Positions 1 through 7,960 of a stretch of DNA of 64,000 bases are shown in pieces. Source of the DNA: Arcticibacter tournemirensis (GTDB lineage: Bacteria; Bacteroidota; Bacteroidia; Sphingobacteriales; Sphingobacteriaceae); NCBI RefSeq assembly GCF_006716645.1, contig NZ_VFPL01000001.1, positions 2,542,001-2,606,000 on the forward strand, written 5' to 3'. The notes under the pieces were generated by a model, which saw nothing but the letters and a program-made list of their open reading frames with translations, was not told the DNA's origin and did not search any database. A program made the position numbers and the translations under genes. Positions within the stretch are counted from its first letter, which is position 1, and every line of letters begins with the position of its first letter.

Positions 1-34
1 ATTAAAACATAATTTAGAGTACTTAGAAGGCCTA

Positions 35-54
35 TTTAACAAAATTTAACAAAA
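35..54. repeat. Tandem 10-bp direct repeat upstream of kup
   Basis: Two exact, adjacent copies of TTTAACAAAA lie about 100 bp upstream of the kup promoter. A regulator-binding role is possible but nothing else in the sequence supports it. Confidence 0.4.
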
Positions 55-146
55 TGTTGTATGTACTTATACGAGAGCGCGATAATAAAGTAACAAAGTA
101 CTTGATTTTCAGTTTCAATTAATTTTTAAAACTACTGATAAACGCC

Positions 147-178
147 GTTGTTTAATTGTCTGGCATATCTTACTTTTG
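147..178 (+). promoter_or_regulatory. Probable kup promoter (Bacteroidetes type)
   Basis: A perfect match to the Bacteroidetes -7 consensus TAnnTTTG (TACTTTTG, 171-178) is preceded after 20 nt by GTTG (147-150), close to the -33 consensus TTTG. The spacing fits the known primary-sigma promoter architecture of this phylum. Transcription would begin near 185, only a dozen bases before the GTG start at 199. Confidence 0.6.
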
Positions 179-198
179 TGCCCGGTTAAAAAAATAGA

Positions 199-2145
199 GT
201 GGCAAATCATAAAGACATTCACAAACTCTCCGGAGCAGGACTGCTGATAAGTTTAGGGATTATATACGGAGACATAGGCACTTCCCCTCTGTACGTTTTT
301 AAAGCCATCATCGGAGAACGCGAAATAACCCCTGATCTGATACTTGGAGGACTTTCCTGTATATTCTGGACCCTTACTTTACAAACGACCATTAAGTACG
401 TAATAATCACCTTAAGGGCCGATAATAGGGGGGAAGGTGGTATATTCTCACTCTTCTCGCTTGTGCGGCGCCGGGCCCGCTGGCTTGCAATCCCCGCGAT
501 GATAGGGGGCTGCGCACTGCTGGCTGATGGGATCATTACCCCTCCAATTACTGTTTCGTCGGCTATTGAGGGACTTGGACTAAAGTATCCCGGACTTCCA
601 ACGGTTCCCATAGTCATCGCTATTATAACAATTCTCTTTGTTATTCAGCAATTTGGTACATCGCTCGTAGGAAAAACGTTTGGCCCAATCATGTTTCTTT
701 GGTTTACCATGATGGGGGTTCTCGGTTTTGTATACGTTTTGCAATTCCCTGAGATCGTTAAGGCGCTGAATCCATATTATGCATGGCATTTACTCACTTC
801 TTCTCCTGACGCGTTTATTATCCTTGGCGCCGTATTCTTATGTACTACAGGAGCCGAAGCTTTATATTCAGATCTTGGACATTGCGGGCGGGAGAATATA
901 CGTATCAGCTGGATATATGTAAAAACGTGTCTCGTGCTCAATTATCTCGGACAAGGCGTTTGGCTATGGCAGAGACAGGGCACTATGCTGAATGCAGATA
1001 TCAATGAAAATCCGTTCTATCAGATAATGCCCGACTGGTTCCTGATTTTTGGTATTGCCATTGCAACTGCGGCTGCAATTATAGCCAGCCAGGCGCTTAT
1101 CTCCGGTTCGTTTACGCTTATTTCTGAAGCGGTGCGGCTCAATCTGTGGCCAAAGGTAAAGATCAATTATCCCACAATACAGAAAGGGCAGTTATACGTC
1201 CCTTCTATGAACTGGCTCCTATTAACAGGATGTATCCTCGTCATGCTAATATTCCAGGAATCGGCCAGGATGGAGGCTGCTTACGGACTGTCGATAACGG
1301 TTGCTATGCTGATGACTACCATCCTGGTGGCGGTGTATCTTTACCGTAAAAGATTGCCTTTTTATCTGATTGTGATATTTATTACGATATATGGAATAAT
1401 AGAGCTCACTTTCCTCGCTGGTAATATGGTGAAATTTACGCATGGCGGATGGTTTAGCTTATTAGTCGGATCTATTCTTTTTTCCGTCATGTGGGCGTGG
1501 TCCAGTGCCCGGCGGATAAAAAACAGATATGTCAAATTTGTTGAAATAGAGGACTATTACGACATAATAAGTGAGCTTAGTGAGGACGAAAGCGTCCCGA
1601 AATACTCGTCCCAACTGGTATACCTCACCAGTGCAAATTTTAAATCTGAGATAGAGTCGAAAATTATGTATTCTATTCTTCAGAAACAGCCGAAGCGCGC
1701 CGATCTGTACTGGCTCGTGCATGTAGATGTAACCGACGAGCCTTACACAACAGAATACAAAGTTGATTTTCTGGTTCCGGGCAAATTAATACGGATCGAT
1801 TTTCGTTTGGGTTTCAGGGTAGAACAACGCATCAATATTCTTTTCAGGCTCGTTGTTGAGGAGCTTGTAAGGAAAGGAGAAGTTGATATCACTAGTAAAT
1901 ATCCCTCACTAAATAAGCATAAGATTGTAGGCGACTTTAAATTTGTTGTTTTAGAGAAAGTGCTGTCCCGCTCCAATAAGTTACGTCTTATGGAACGCTT
2001 CATTATGGCATACTACTTCATTCTTAAACATGTAGGACTTTCGGAAGAAAGAGGTTTTGGACTCGATCTTAGCTTTGTTACGGTAGAAAAGGTTCCTTTG
2101 ATCGTTTCCACAGCCGAAGATATCAGGCTGAAGAGAATTGATTAA
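199..2145 (+). CDS. kup: Kup/Trk-type low-affinity potassium uptake protein
   Basis: Inner-membrane K+/H+ symporter of the KUP/HAK family. The N-terminal hallmark YGDIGTSPLYVF is present at about residues 23-34, followed by roughly twelve hydrophobic segments and a hydrophilic C-terminal cytosolic domain from about residue 440, giving 648 aa, the usual family length. The start is a GTG; no in-frame ATG lies near, and the family alignment (MANHKDIHKLSGAG) supports it. A Bacteroidetes-type promoter sits directly upstream. The next gene follows after 141 bp on the same strand and has no functional link that I can see. Family assignment is secure; substrate (K+) is inferred from the family. Confidence 0.95.
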   Translation: MANHKDIHKLSGAGLLISLGIIYGDIGTSPLYVFKAIIGEREITPDLILGGLSCIFWTLTLQTTIKYVIITLRADNRGEGGIFSLFSLVRRRARWLAIPAMIGGCALLADGIITPPITVSSAIEGLGLKYPGLPTVPIVIAIITILFVIQQFGTSLVGKTFGPIMFLWFTMMGVLGFVYVLQFPEIVKALNPYYAWHLLTSSPDAFIILGAVFLCTTGAEALYSDLGHCGRENIRISWIYVKTCLVLNYLGQGVWLWQRQGTMLNADINENPFYQIMPDWFLIFGIAIATAAAIIASQALISGSFTLISEAVRLNLWPKVKINYPTIQKGQLYVPSMNWLLLTGCILVMLIFQESARMEAAYGLSITVAMLMTTILVAVYLYRKRLPFYLIVIFITIYGIIELTFLAGNMVKFTHGGWFSLLVGSILFSVMWAWSSARRIKNRYVKFVEIEDYYDIISELSEDESVPKYSSQLVYLTSANFKSEIESKIMYSILQKQPKRADLYWLVHVDVTDEPYTTEYKVDFLVPGKLIRIDFRLGFRVEQRINILFRLVVEELVRKGEVDITSKYPSLNKHKIVGDFKFVVLEKVLSRSNKLRLMERFIMAYYFILKHVGLSEERGFGLDLSFVTVEKVPLIVSTAEDIRLKRID

Positions 2146-2286
2146 GGGAGCGGTATTAAATTGTTCGTTATCAGACAACTGGTGTACATAAATGAACAGT
2201 TAAACCATATAAACAGCCTCAAATATGCTCCTGCAGCCATGGCGCCGTTCTTGAGCAGGTACCTTGTTCTGCTTAAATTGAGGATC

Positions 2287-4683
2287 ATGCTGAAAAATAA
2301 TATTATCGTTGCCTGGCGGAGTTTCTTTAAAGATTCATTTTATTCCCTTCTTAACGTAATCGGCATAGCTATCGCCATAGCTGCCTTTATGCTCATCATT
2401 AATTATGTAAGATACGAACATAGTTACGAGAGCTTTCATACGAAAGCAGATAATATCTATCGCGTCACATTGGATCTCTATGAAGGAAAGCAATATATTG
2501 TTACTGACTGCGAAACCCATCCCCCTCTCGGGCCACTTCTGAAAACTGAAGTGCCGGAAGTGATCGATTATGTAAGGATACAGAGAACTGAAGAACTTCC
2601 GGAAGTAAGTCACAACGGTAAGTTTTACAAAGTGGACAGGCTGTATGCAGCCGATCCTTCTCTATTCAACGTATTTAGCTACCGGCTTATTGATGGGGAC
2701 CCGTCTACGGCACTTAGTTTGCCCATGCAGGCAGTAGTTACAGAAACACTGGCCCGCAGGATATTCGGTACTACCGATGTAAAAGGAAAAGTATTGAAAA
2801 GCGGCGAGCGGGTGTTCTCTATATCGGGAGTAATGGAAGATCCGCCTCTCAATACCCATCTCAAGTTAGATATGTTACTTTCATTTAGCTCACTCGCGAA
2901 GATGGGCTGGGATTTAAACAGCTGGAATGGGAATAATAATTATACATATCTTTTATTGCGGTCCGGTATTAACCTGGCATCTTTTAACAGCAAGCTGCAA
3001 TCAGTTACTAAAGAAAAAATAAGAAACAGACAATATGTTGCGGAGCCGGTTAAGGACATTCATTTGAAGTCACATAAGACATTCGAGCCGGAGGTAAATG
3101 GAAATAAGAAAACTGTTGATTTTCTGCTGATAACAGCAATACTGATCTTGATTATCGGATCGGTAAATTACGTAAACGTCGCCACTGCGCGCTCGGCCGA
3201 AAGGTTAAAAGAAGTGGGAGTACGTAAAGTGTTAGGCTCGTCGCGCATTCTGCTGATTAAACAGTTTATGACCGAAACGCTGCTGACAAACCTCTTTGCT
3301 TTTATGATATCGGCTTTGCTGATCCGGCTTACGCTTCCAGCATACTTAAATCTGGTGGACAGGCCTGCTGATACAGCTTTTTTTGCCTCTAAGACTTTCT
3401 TTTTAAGTTATGCGGCACTGTTCCTATTCAACTGCCTTTTGTCGGGTATGTACCCCGCCCTGGCACTCTCCGCCACAAAACCGGCGAGTGTAACTAATCG
3501 AATGTTTACCAGCTCAGGGAAGAGCGATCTGTTGAGGAAGGTGCTTGTAACAGGACAGTTCACTATTGCCCTTGTGGTTCTTACAGCTTCCTTCATTGTG
3601 TTCAGGCAGTTATCCTATATGCGGCACCAGGATCTGGGGGTGAACGCCTCTCAAATCCTGACGATCAGAGCTCCATTCAATAATGAGCAGGATTCCGTCA
3701 GCCGCTACCAGAGTTTGACGTTTAAAAATTCACTTATGCAGTTGCCCGGGGTTGAAAAAGTCGCAATTTCAGGCGCTCTCCCGGGACTGAGCCTGCATGA
3801 ACTCTCTACTATGACATCGATAACACGTTATGGCTCTGTTGCCGGGAAGGGATATAATTACTATATGTACGGCATTGACGCCGATTTTATTCCGGCCATG
3901 ACGATAGAGATGGCTGCGGGGAGAAATTTCCGTCCGGGACTGCCTAACAAAGACGAGGTGGTCATTACAGAAGAAGCTTCCCGCCTGATGGGATTTAAAA
4001 ATGCCAAAGAAGCGGTAGGAGAGAAACTAAGCCTTACCTTATCACCGGATGCTAAATTTTCAACAATCATCGGGGTAATGAATGATTATCACCAGCAGTC
4101 ATTAAAGGAGTCGCTGCTTCCCATGATCCACTGGTACCAGGACAGAGCTGGTTTTTTTTCTGTGAAGATTGCCAGCTCGGATATACCAGGTCTTATAAGC
4201 AAAGTGAAGGCAGTTTACGATCAGCAATTTCCCGGACATCCAATTGAGTATCACTTCTTAGATGATATGTTCGACCAGCAATATAAGGCGGATCAGCAGT
4301 TTGGCAAAATTGTAAGCATATTCTCTGCATTAACGCTGTTTATTACCTGTCTTGGACTACTCGGATTAGCAGCTTACAGCATCAGCCGCCGCACAAAAGA
4401 GATAGGGATCCGTAAAGTAATGGGAGCTTCAGTCTCAGACATCACGAGGCTACTTTCCGTAGATTTTATAAAGCTCGTGATGATCGCAATATGTATTGGC
4501 ACTCCCATTGCAGCATACGTAATGAGCCTTTGGCTAAACGGCTATGCTTACCGGCTCTCGCTTCAATGGTGGATGTTTATACCCGCTGCAATTCTGGTAA
4601 TGGTTATAGCAATCCTCGCTGTTAGCTTTCAATCGGTAAAAGCAGCACTGATGAATCCTGTAAAATCATTGAGGTCGGAATAA
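2287..4683 (+). CDS. FtsX-type ABC transporter permease (two FtsX modules)
   Basis: A 798-aa inner-membrane permease of the MacB/FtsX superfamily. It begins with an N-terminal TM segment (about residues 20-42), then a periplasmic MacB-like core domain, three TMs (about 280-430), a second TM and periplasmic domain, and a final set of three TMs (about 670-790), so two complete FtsX modules are fused. The arginine/lysine-rich loop after the first TM of each trio (RLKEVGVRKVLG; RTKEIGIRKVMG) is the family signature. I chose ATG 2287 because MLKNNIIVAWRSFFK matches the usual family start and an AGG-type ribosome site precedes it; a TTG 126 bp upstream would add a non-homologous leader. No ATPase gene is adjacent, as is common for these proteins in Bacteroidetes, so the substrate (lipoprotein, peptide or drug) is unknown. 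Confidence 0.88.
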   Translation: MLKNNIIVAWRSFFKDSFYSLLNVIGIAIAIAAFMLIINYVRYEHSYESFHTKADNIYRVTLDLYEGKQYIVTDCETHPPLGPLLKTEVPEVIDYVRIQRTEELPEVSHNGKFYKVDRLYAADPSLFNVFSYRLIDGDPSTALSLPMQAVVTETLARRIFGTTDVKGKVLKSGERVFSISGVMEDPPLNTHLKLDMLLSFSSLAKMGWDLNSWNGNNNYTYLLLRSGINLASFNSKLQSVTKEKIRNRQYVAEPVKDIHLKSHKTFEPEVNGNKKTVDFLLITAILILIIGSVNYVNVATARSAERLKEVGVRKVLGSSRILLIKQFMTETLLTNLFAFMISALLIRLTLPAYLNLVDRPADTAFFASKTFFLSYAALFLFNCLLSGMYPALALSATKPASVTNRMFTSSGKSDLLRKVLVTGQFTIALVVLTASFIVFRQLSYMRHQDLGVNASQILTIRAPFNNEQDSVSRYQSLTFKNSLMQLPGVEKVAISGALPGLSLHELSTMTSITRYGSVAGKGYNYYMYGIDADFIPAMTIEMAAGRNFRPGLPNKDEVVITEEASRLMGFKNAKEAVGEKLSLTLSPDAKFSTIIGVMNDYHQQSLKESLLPMIHWYQDRAGFFSVKIASSDIPGLISKVKAVYDQQFPGHPIEYHFLDDMFDQQYKADQQFGKIVSIFSALTLFITCLGLLGLAAYSISRRTKEIGIRKVMGASVSDITRLLSVDFIKLVMIAICIGTPIAAYVMSLWLNGYAYRLSLQWWMFIPAAILVMVIAILAVSFQSVKAALMNPVKSLRSE

Positions 4684-4692
4684 AGGTCACAA

Positions 4693-6423
4693 TTAACTTA
4701 ATCTTTTTAGCGTTTTCCCAAGTTTACTATTTCTATAACCATAGCCAAAATAAACAAGCAATCCGAGGCCCAGCCAGATCAAAAACCTGAGCCAGTTGGT
4801 ATAGCCGAGCTCGGTCATCAGATAAAAGCAGCTTAGCAACCCCATTACGGGGATGAGCGATAATCTCTTTATAAAGCACAATACAGTAATAACGATGGAA
4901 ACCAGTATAAACAGGAAATAGGGGAGTGTGTCCTTATAAGTATGCCAGTCGCCTGAGTATGTGAATAATCCCGAAACAGGCTGCCAGAATACGATCAGAG
5001 CCCCGATGAACAAGCCCGGAATGATATATCTCGAGTTGATATAAGGTATCCGGAACCGTCCTTTTTGTAATTGTTCGTCCTTGTCGAGCACCAGAACACC
5101 GCCGCATACCAGTACAAACGCAAACAACGTACCTATGCTCGTAAGATCCGTCACTTCTGTGAGGTTCATAAAAAGAGCCGGTACCGCCACCACAATCCCG
5201 GTTACGATGGTAGAGAATCCGGGTGTTTTGTACTTTGGATGTATTTTCGAAAATGCCTTTGGTAACAAGCCATCTCTGCTCATACTCATCCAGATGCGGG
5301 GTTGCCCCATTTGAAAGATCAGCAGAACGCTGGCAGTAGCGATCACAGCGCTTATGGAAATAATGTAACTGATCTGATGCAGTCCTACCCGCGCAAATAC
5401 AAAAGCAAGAGGGTCGCCCACAGCAAGTTCCTTATAATTCACCATTCCGGTAAGAACGAGGGCGATGAGGATATAGAGCACCGTACAGATCACCAGCGAA
5501 TAGATCATGCCTTTGGGGAGATCTCGCTGCGGGTTCTTACATTCTTCGGCGGTTGTAGAAATCGCATCAAATCCTATATATGCAAAGAACACGCCCGAAA
5601 CGCCTCTCATAACGCCTCTGAAACCGTTTGGCATAAAGGGGCTCCAGTTTTCGGGAGTGATATAAAAGCAACCCAGAACAATAACCGCGATGACGATCCC
5701 TATTTTAAGGATTACCATCGCATTCGTGGCACGTTTTGTTTCCCTGATACCAATATAAACGAGATATGTTATCGCGATTACAATGGCTAATGCAGGAATA
5801 TCAGCTATAAGCTTAAAATGGCCGATCCCCGGCGCTGAACTCCACGCTACGGCCTGGCGCTGAAGCTGAGAGGTGATCTCCGAAATATTTCCGGCTGCCG
5901 TGAGCTGCTGTATCTTCTCATGAGCCCTGAAAGCCGACAGGTAATCCATTGTAAGGTATTCTGGGATGTGAATATGGAATCCCTCCAGCAGGTTGGTGAA
6001 GTATTGGCTCCAGGAAATTGCAACGGCGATATTCCCGATTGCATACTCCATGAGTAAATCCCATCCGATGATCCAGGCAATCAGTTCGCCAAACGAGGCG
6101 TATGCATAAGTATAAGCACTACCTGATACCGGTATTCTCGCGGCAAACTCAGCATAGCACAAGGCAGAAAAACCACAGGTCACAGCTGTGAGTACGAAAA
6201 GAATGGTAACTCCCGGGCCCCCGTGAAAGGCAGCTTCCCCTATAGTAGAAAATATTCCGGCTCCAATTACAGCCGCTATACCCATGAAGGTTAGATCCCG
6301 TACTCCTAGTACTTTTTTTAATCCCGACAAGCCCGATCCGTTGCCTTCGCCATCACTATAACCACTTTCTACATCGGAGAGAATATTTGAAAGAGGCTTT
6401 TTGCGGAAGTAGTTTTTCAACAT
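4693..6423 (-). CDS. APC-superfamily (cationic) amino-acid permease
   Basis: A 576-aa integral membrane transporter of the amino acid-polyamine-organocation superfamily, closest in pattern to the CAT/YhdG group. The N-terminal signature LTFMGIAAVIGAGIFSTIG (about residues 44-62) marks TM1, and GFDAISTTAEECKNPQRDLP (about 285-304) is the conserved loop after TM6. Twelve to fourteen hydrophobic segments follow. The insert between TM3 and TM5 (about 150-200) is longer than in bacterial APC members but normal for CAT-like ones. It converges with the FtsX permease, leaving only 9 bp. A long hairpin terminator of the upstream minus-strand gene separates the two transcription units. The transported amino acid cannot be told from sequence. 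Confidence 0.9.
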   Translation of the reverse strand: MLKNYFRKKPLSNILSDVESGYSDGEGNGSGLSGLKKVLGVRDLTFMGIAAVIGAGIFSTIGEAAFHGGPGVTILFVLTAVTCGFSALCYAEFAARIPVSGSAYTYAYASFGELIAWIIGWDLLMEYAIGNIAVAISWSQYFTNLLEGFHIHIPEYLTMDYLSAFRAHEKIQQLTAAGNISEITSQLQRQAVAWSSAPGIGHFKLIADIPALAIVIAITYLVYIGIRETKRATNAMVILKIGIVIAVIVLGCFYITPENWSPFMPNGFRGVMRGVSGVFFAYIGFDAISTTAEECKNPQRDLPKGMIYSLVICTVLYILIALVLTGMVNYKELAVGDPLAFVFARVGLHQISYIISISAVIATASVLLIFQMGQPRIWMSMSRDGLLPKAFSKIHPKYKTPGFSTIVTGIVVAVPALFMNLTEVTDLTSIGTLFAFVLVCGGVLVLDKDEQLQKGRFRIPYINSRYIIPGLFIGALIVFWQPVSGLFTYSGDWHTYKDTLPYFLFILVSIVITVLCFIKRLSLIPVMGLLSCFYLMTELGYTNWLRFLIWLGLGLLVYFGYGYRNSKLGKTLKRLS

Positions 6424-6494
6424 GCAGTTTCCTGATAATTTTATGTTTTAATAAATCGGCCAAACATAAAGAATATTTGAAAAAAATATAAAAG

Positions 6495-6556
6495 TTGAGG
6501 ACTAAAAAATCAGAAATAGCCTCGTTCATGGGTTTTTTCTGATTTTTAGTCCTCAA
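6495..6556 (-). terminator. Long hairpin terminator of the 6579-7241 gene
   Basis: The arms 6495-6516 and 6536-6556 are complementary over 21 bp with a single-nucleotide bulge and a 19-nt loop. Read on the minus strand, a U-rich tract follows the stem, fitting an intrinsic terminator for the envelope-protein gene that ends at 6579. The stem is longer than most terminators. Confidence 0.75.
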
Positions 6557-6578
6557 ATAAGATTGTTATAGCGTTTTT

Positions 6579-7241
6579 CTAAATTCTTCGTCGCCTTCGT
6601 CTCATTATAATTAAGATAACGACGATCACCACTAACAAAAGACCTCCGCCTATCATCATTAAGTTCATGCTGCCAGCCGGCTTTTTCCCGTTAGTGTTCT
6701 CTGGTTCAGTAAACTGGGTTGCTACGTCGGCTTCCGGAGGGATCCTGATGGAATTGAAGAATGTTTCAGACTCACCTTTAGCGTACTGGGCATGTATCTC
6801 CTTATAAAGAAACTGAAAGGAGTATGTAGCGCTGTTTTCGTGAAGAATGCGGATGTTCCGGTATTGTTTGCCGCTACCGCTGTCCACCTCAAGAGTGAAG
6901 TCTTTAACATGCAATTTTCCCAGAAGAGTATCCCGTTCGTTACTGACTGTACCCTTTGACGTGGAGCTTATTCTCTTGACAAAGTCGTCGTAATAGCTGT
7001 TCAGGTGCTTTACCTTCTCGATGTCGGGAGTACTTACCGGGTTGTCAGGTTGTTTCGTGATGATGATATTGCCGAACGATGTCGACGCGTTAATTACGGT
7101 TTGCCCCAGGGTATCAGTCTTCTTAAAGCCAGGTGGTAACGACACCTGAACTGAATCATCAATCTTTACTGGTTTCCAGCTCTGTGCAACTGTTGCAAGA
7201 GAGTAGAATATAAATGTGTATATAAGAAATAGCTTTTTCAT
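6579..7241 (-). CDS. Unknown envelope protein with C-terminal membrane anchor
   Basis: A 220-aa protein of no family I recognise. Residues 1-19 form a Sec signal peptide (MKKLFLIYTFIFYSLATVAQ, cleavage near AQS). The body (about 20-165) is a small mixed alpha/beta domain with no cysteines or catalytic motif that I can see. A low-complexity linker (EPENTNGKKPAGS) leads to a single TM helix (about 192-213) and a terminal RRRRRR tail. The layout predicts a periplasm-facing domain anchored in the inner membrane with the arginine tail in the cytosol. It is transcribed alone, with its own terminator. Fold similarity to PsbP/LpqN-like domains is conceivable but not shown. Confidence 0.8.
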   Translation of the reverse strand: MKKLFLIYTFIFYSLATVAQSWKPVKIDDSVQVSLPPGFKKTDTLGQTVINASTSFGNIIITKQPDNPVSTPDIEKVKHLNSYYDDFVKRISSTSKGTVSNERDTLLGKLHVKDFTLEVDSGSGKQYRNIRILHENSATYSFQFLYKEIHAQYAKGESETFFNSIRIPPEADVATQFTEPENTNGKKPAGSMNLMMIGGGLLLVVIVVILIIMRRRRRRI

Positions 7242-7501
7242 TCCTTTTTAACCTGCAAAACGGAAAAAAAGTTTTTGAGACGCCTTTTGCGGCCCATCTA
7301 TAAACCTTCCGGTACCAGAGATTTTTTAAAATGAAAATACGAATTGATTTTTCCGTTATCTCAAGTTAACTTAGCGAAACATTCATCGTCCTTAACTACA
7401 TTTCCTGACAACATCCCGCAAATCATTACCTAAACTGTACCTGCTCCTGCCCCTCGCTGTACCATGTTCTCCATGAGTCTTTTGTGTACCCATAGTGCGA
7501 G

Positions 7502-7545
7502 CATAGAGAGTCCACGTCTAAAGGTTTTTATGTGGACTTTCTATG
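7502..7545. repeat. 16-bp inverted repeat with 12-nt loop
   Basis: Arms 7502-7517 and 7530-7545 pair over all 16 positions, two of them G-U in RNA, around a 12-nt loop. A further fragment of the same motif (GACTTTC) recurs at 7567-7573. There is a short T-run only in the loop, so it is not a typical terminator. It could be the scar or end of a mobile element, or a structured RNA. Confidence 0.55.
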
Positions 7546-7566
7546 GGTTAAATAAAGGTTCTGTAG

Positions 7567-7842
7567 ACTTTCACAGATAAGAAGGCTCAGAGAAGGGACG
7601 GCCATGACGCAGGGCAGCTCAGTAAGATACAGGAAGTAAAGAGGGACGACTGGAAACAGGAGTTGCGAAGTCTTCCTGATCCCGTTTCTTTGGTTGAAGG
7701 CGAACCTTTATTCGCCATTTAGGGTTTTAAGTTCGTACTTAACCCGGATCATAAACCTGCGACTTCTTTACAAAGTTACAAAAACAAGCATCAATACGAG
7801 TGGCACAACAAAATGAAAAAGTTGATATATATCAACTTCTAA
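7567..7842 (+). pseudogene. Possible degraded coding stretch with one in-frame TAG
   Basis: One frame stays open for 51 codons, meets TAG at 7720-7722, then stays open for a further 39 codons to TAA at 7840. The translation looks protein-like (KRDDWKQELRSLPDPVSLVE before the stop, GFKFVLNPDHKPATSLQSYK after it), but I recognise no family. There is no start codon at the left edge. It may be a gene remnant or chance. Confidence 0.2.
7819..7838. promoter_or_regulatory. Perfect 20-bp palindrome, operator candidate
   Basis: AAGTTGATATATATCAACTT is fully self-complementary. It lies 120 bp upstream of the gene at 7961, a plausible place for a dimeric regulator site. Confidence 0.45.
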
Positions 7843-7862
7843 TTTGAAATATTCTTGCAAAC

Positions 7863-7876
7863 TTTACTTAAGTAAA
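7863..7876. promoter_or_regulatory. Perfect 14-bp palindrome
   Basis: TTTACTTAAGTAAA is fully self-complementary. Its left half (CTTTACT, 7862-7868) can also pair with AGTAAAG at 7944-7950, at the far end of the heptamer array. Confidence 0.35.
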
Positions 7877-7909
7877 CCCTTTCAGCTCCCGGCCATAAAA
7901 TCTTGTCAT

Positions 7910-7951
7910 ACTGATGGCTGACCGCTGAAAGCTGAAAGCAAAAAGTAAAGA
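7910..7951. repeat. Heptamer array, about 6 units (GCTGAAA type)
   Basis: Six consecutive 7-bp units in strict register, with the core units GCTGACC, GCTGAAA and GCTGAAA, then decaying to GCAAAAA and GTAAAGA. TTTCAGC at 7880-7886 and CTTTACT at 7862-7868 are complementary to units in the array and in the right nested order to form an interrupted stem-loop. The array ends 9 bp before the start codon at 7961. It is related in sequence and period to five other arrays in this window. Confidence 0.6.
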
Positions 7952-7960
7952 CAAAAAAGA

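Larger units (their letters stand above)
7242..7960. other. 719-bp intergenic region rich in palindromes
   Basis: No intact gene is visible. The region holds a 16-bp inverted repeat (7502-7545), a stretch open in one frame apart from a single TAG (7567-7842), a perfect 20-bp palindrome (7819-7838), a perfect 14-bp palindrome (7863-7876) and a heptamer array (7910-7951) ending just before the next start codon. Such density of symmetric elements next to an isolated gene is unusual in this window. Confidence 0.7.

Noticed and set aside
1-198. Partial gene at the left edge
   Set aside because: No frame shows protein-like sequence; the stretch holds only a direct repeat and the kup promoter.
5302-5790. 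162-codon plus-strand open frame inside the amino-acid permease gene
   Set aside because: Shadow of a strongly conserved transporter; translation is rich in His, Arg and Asn with no domain.
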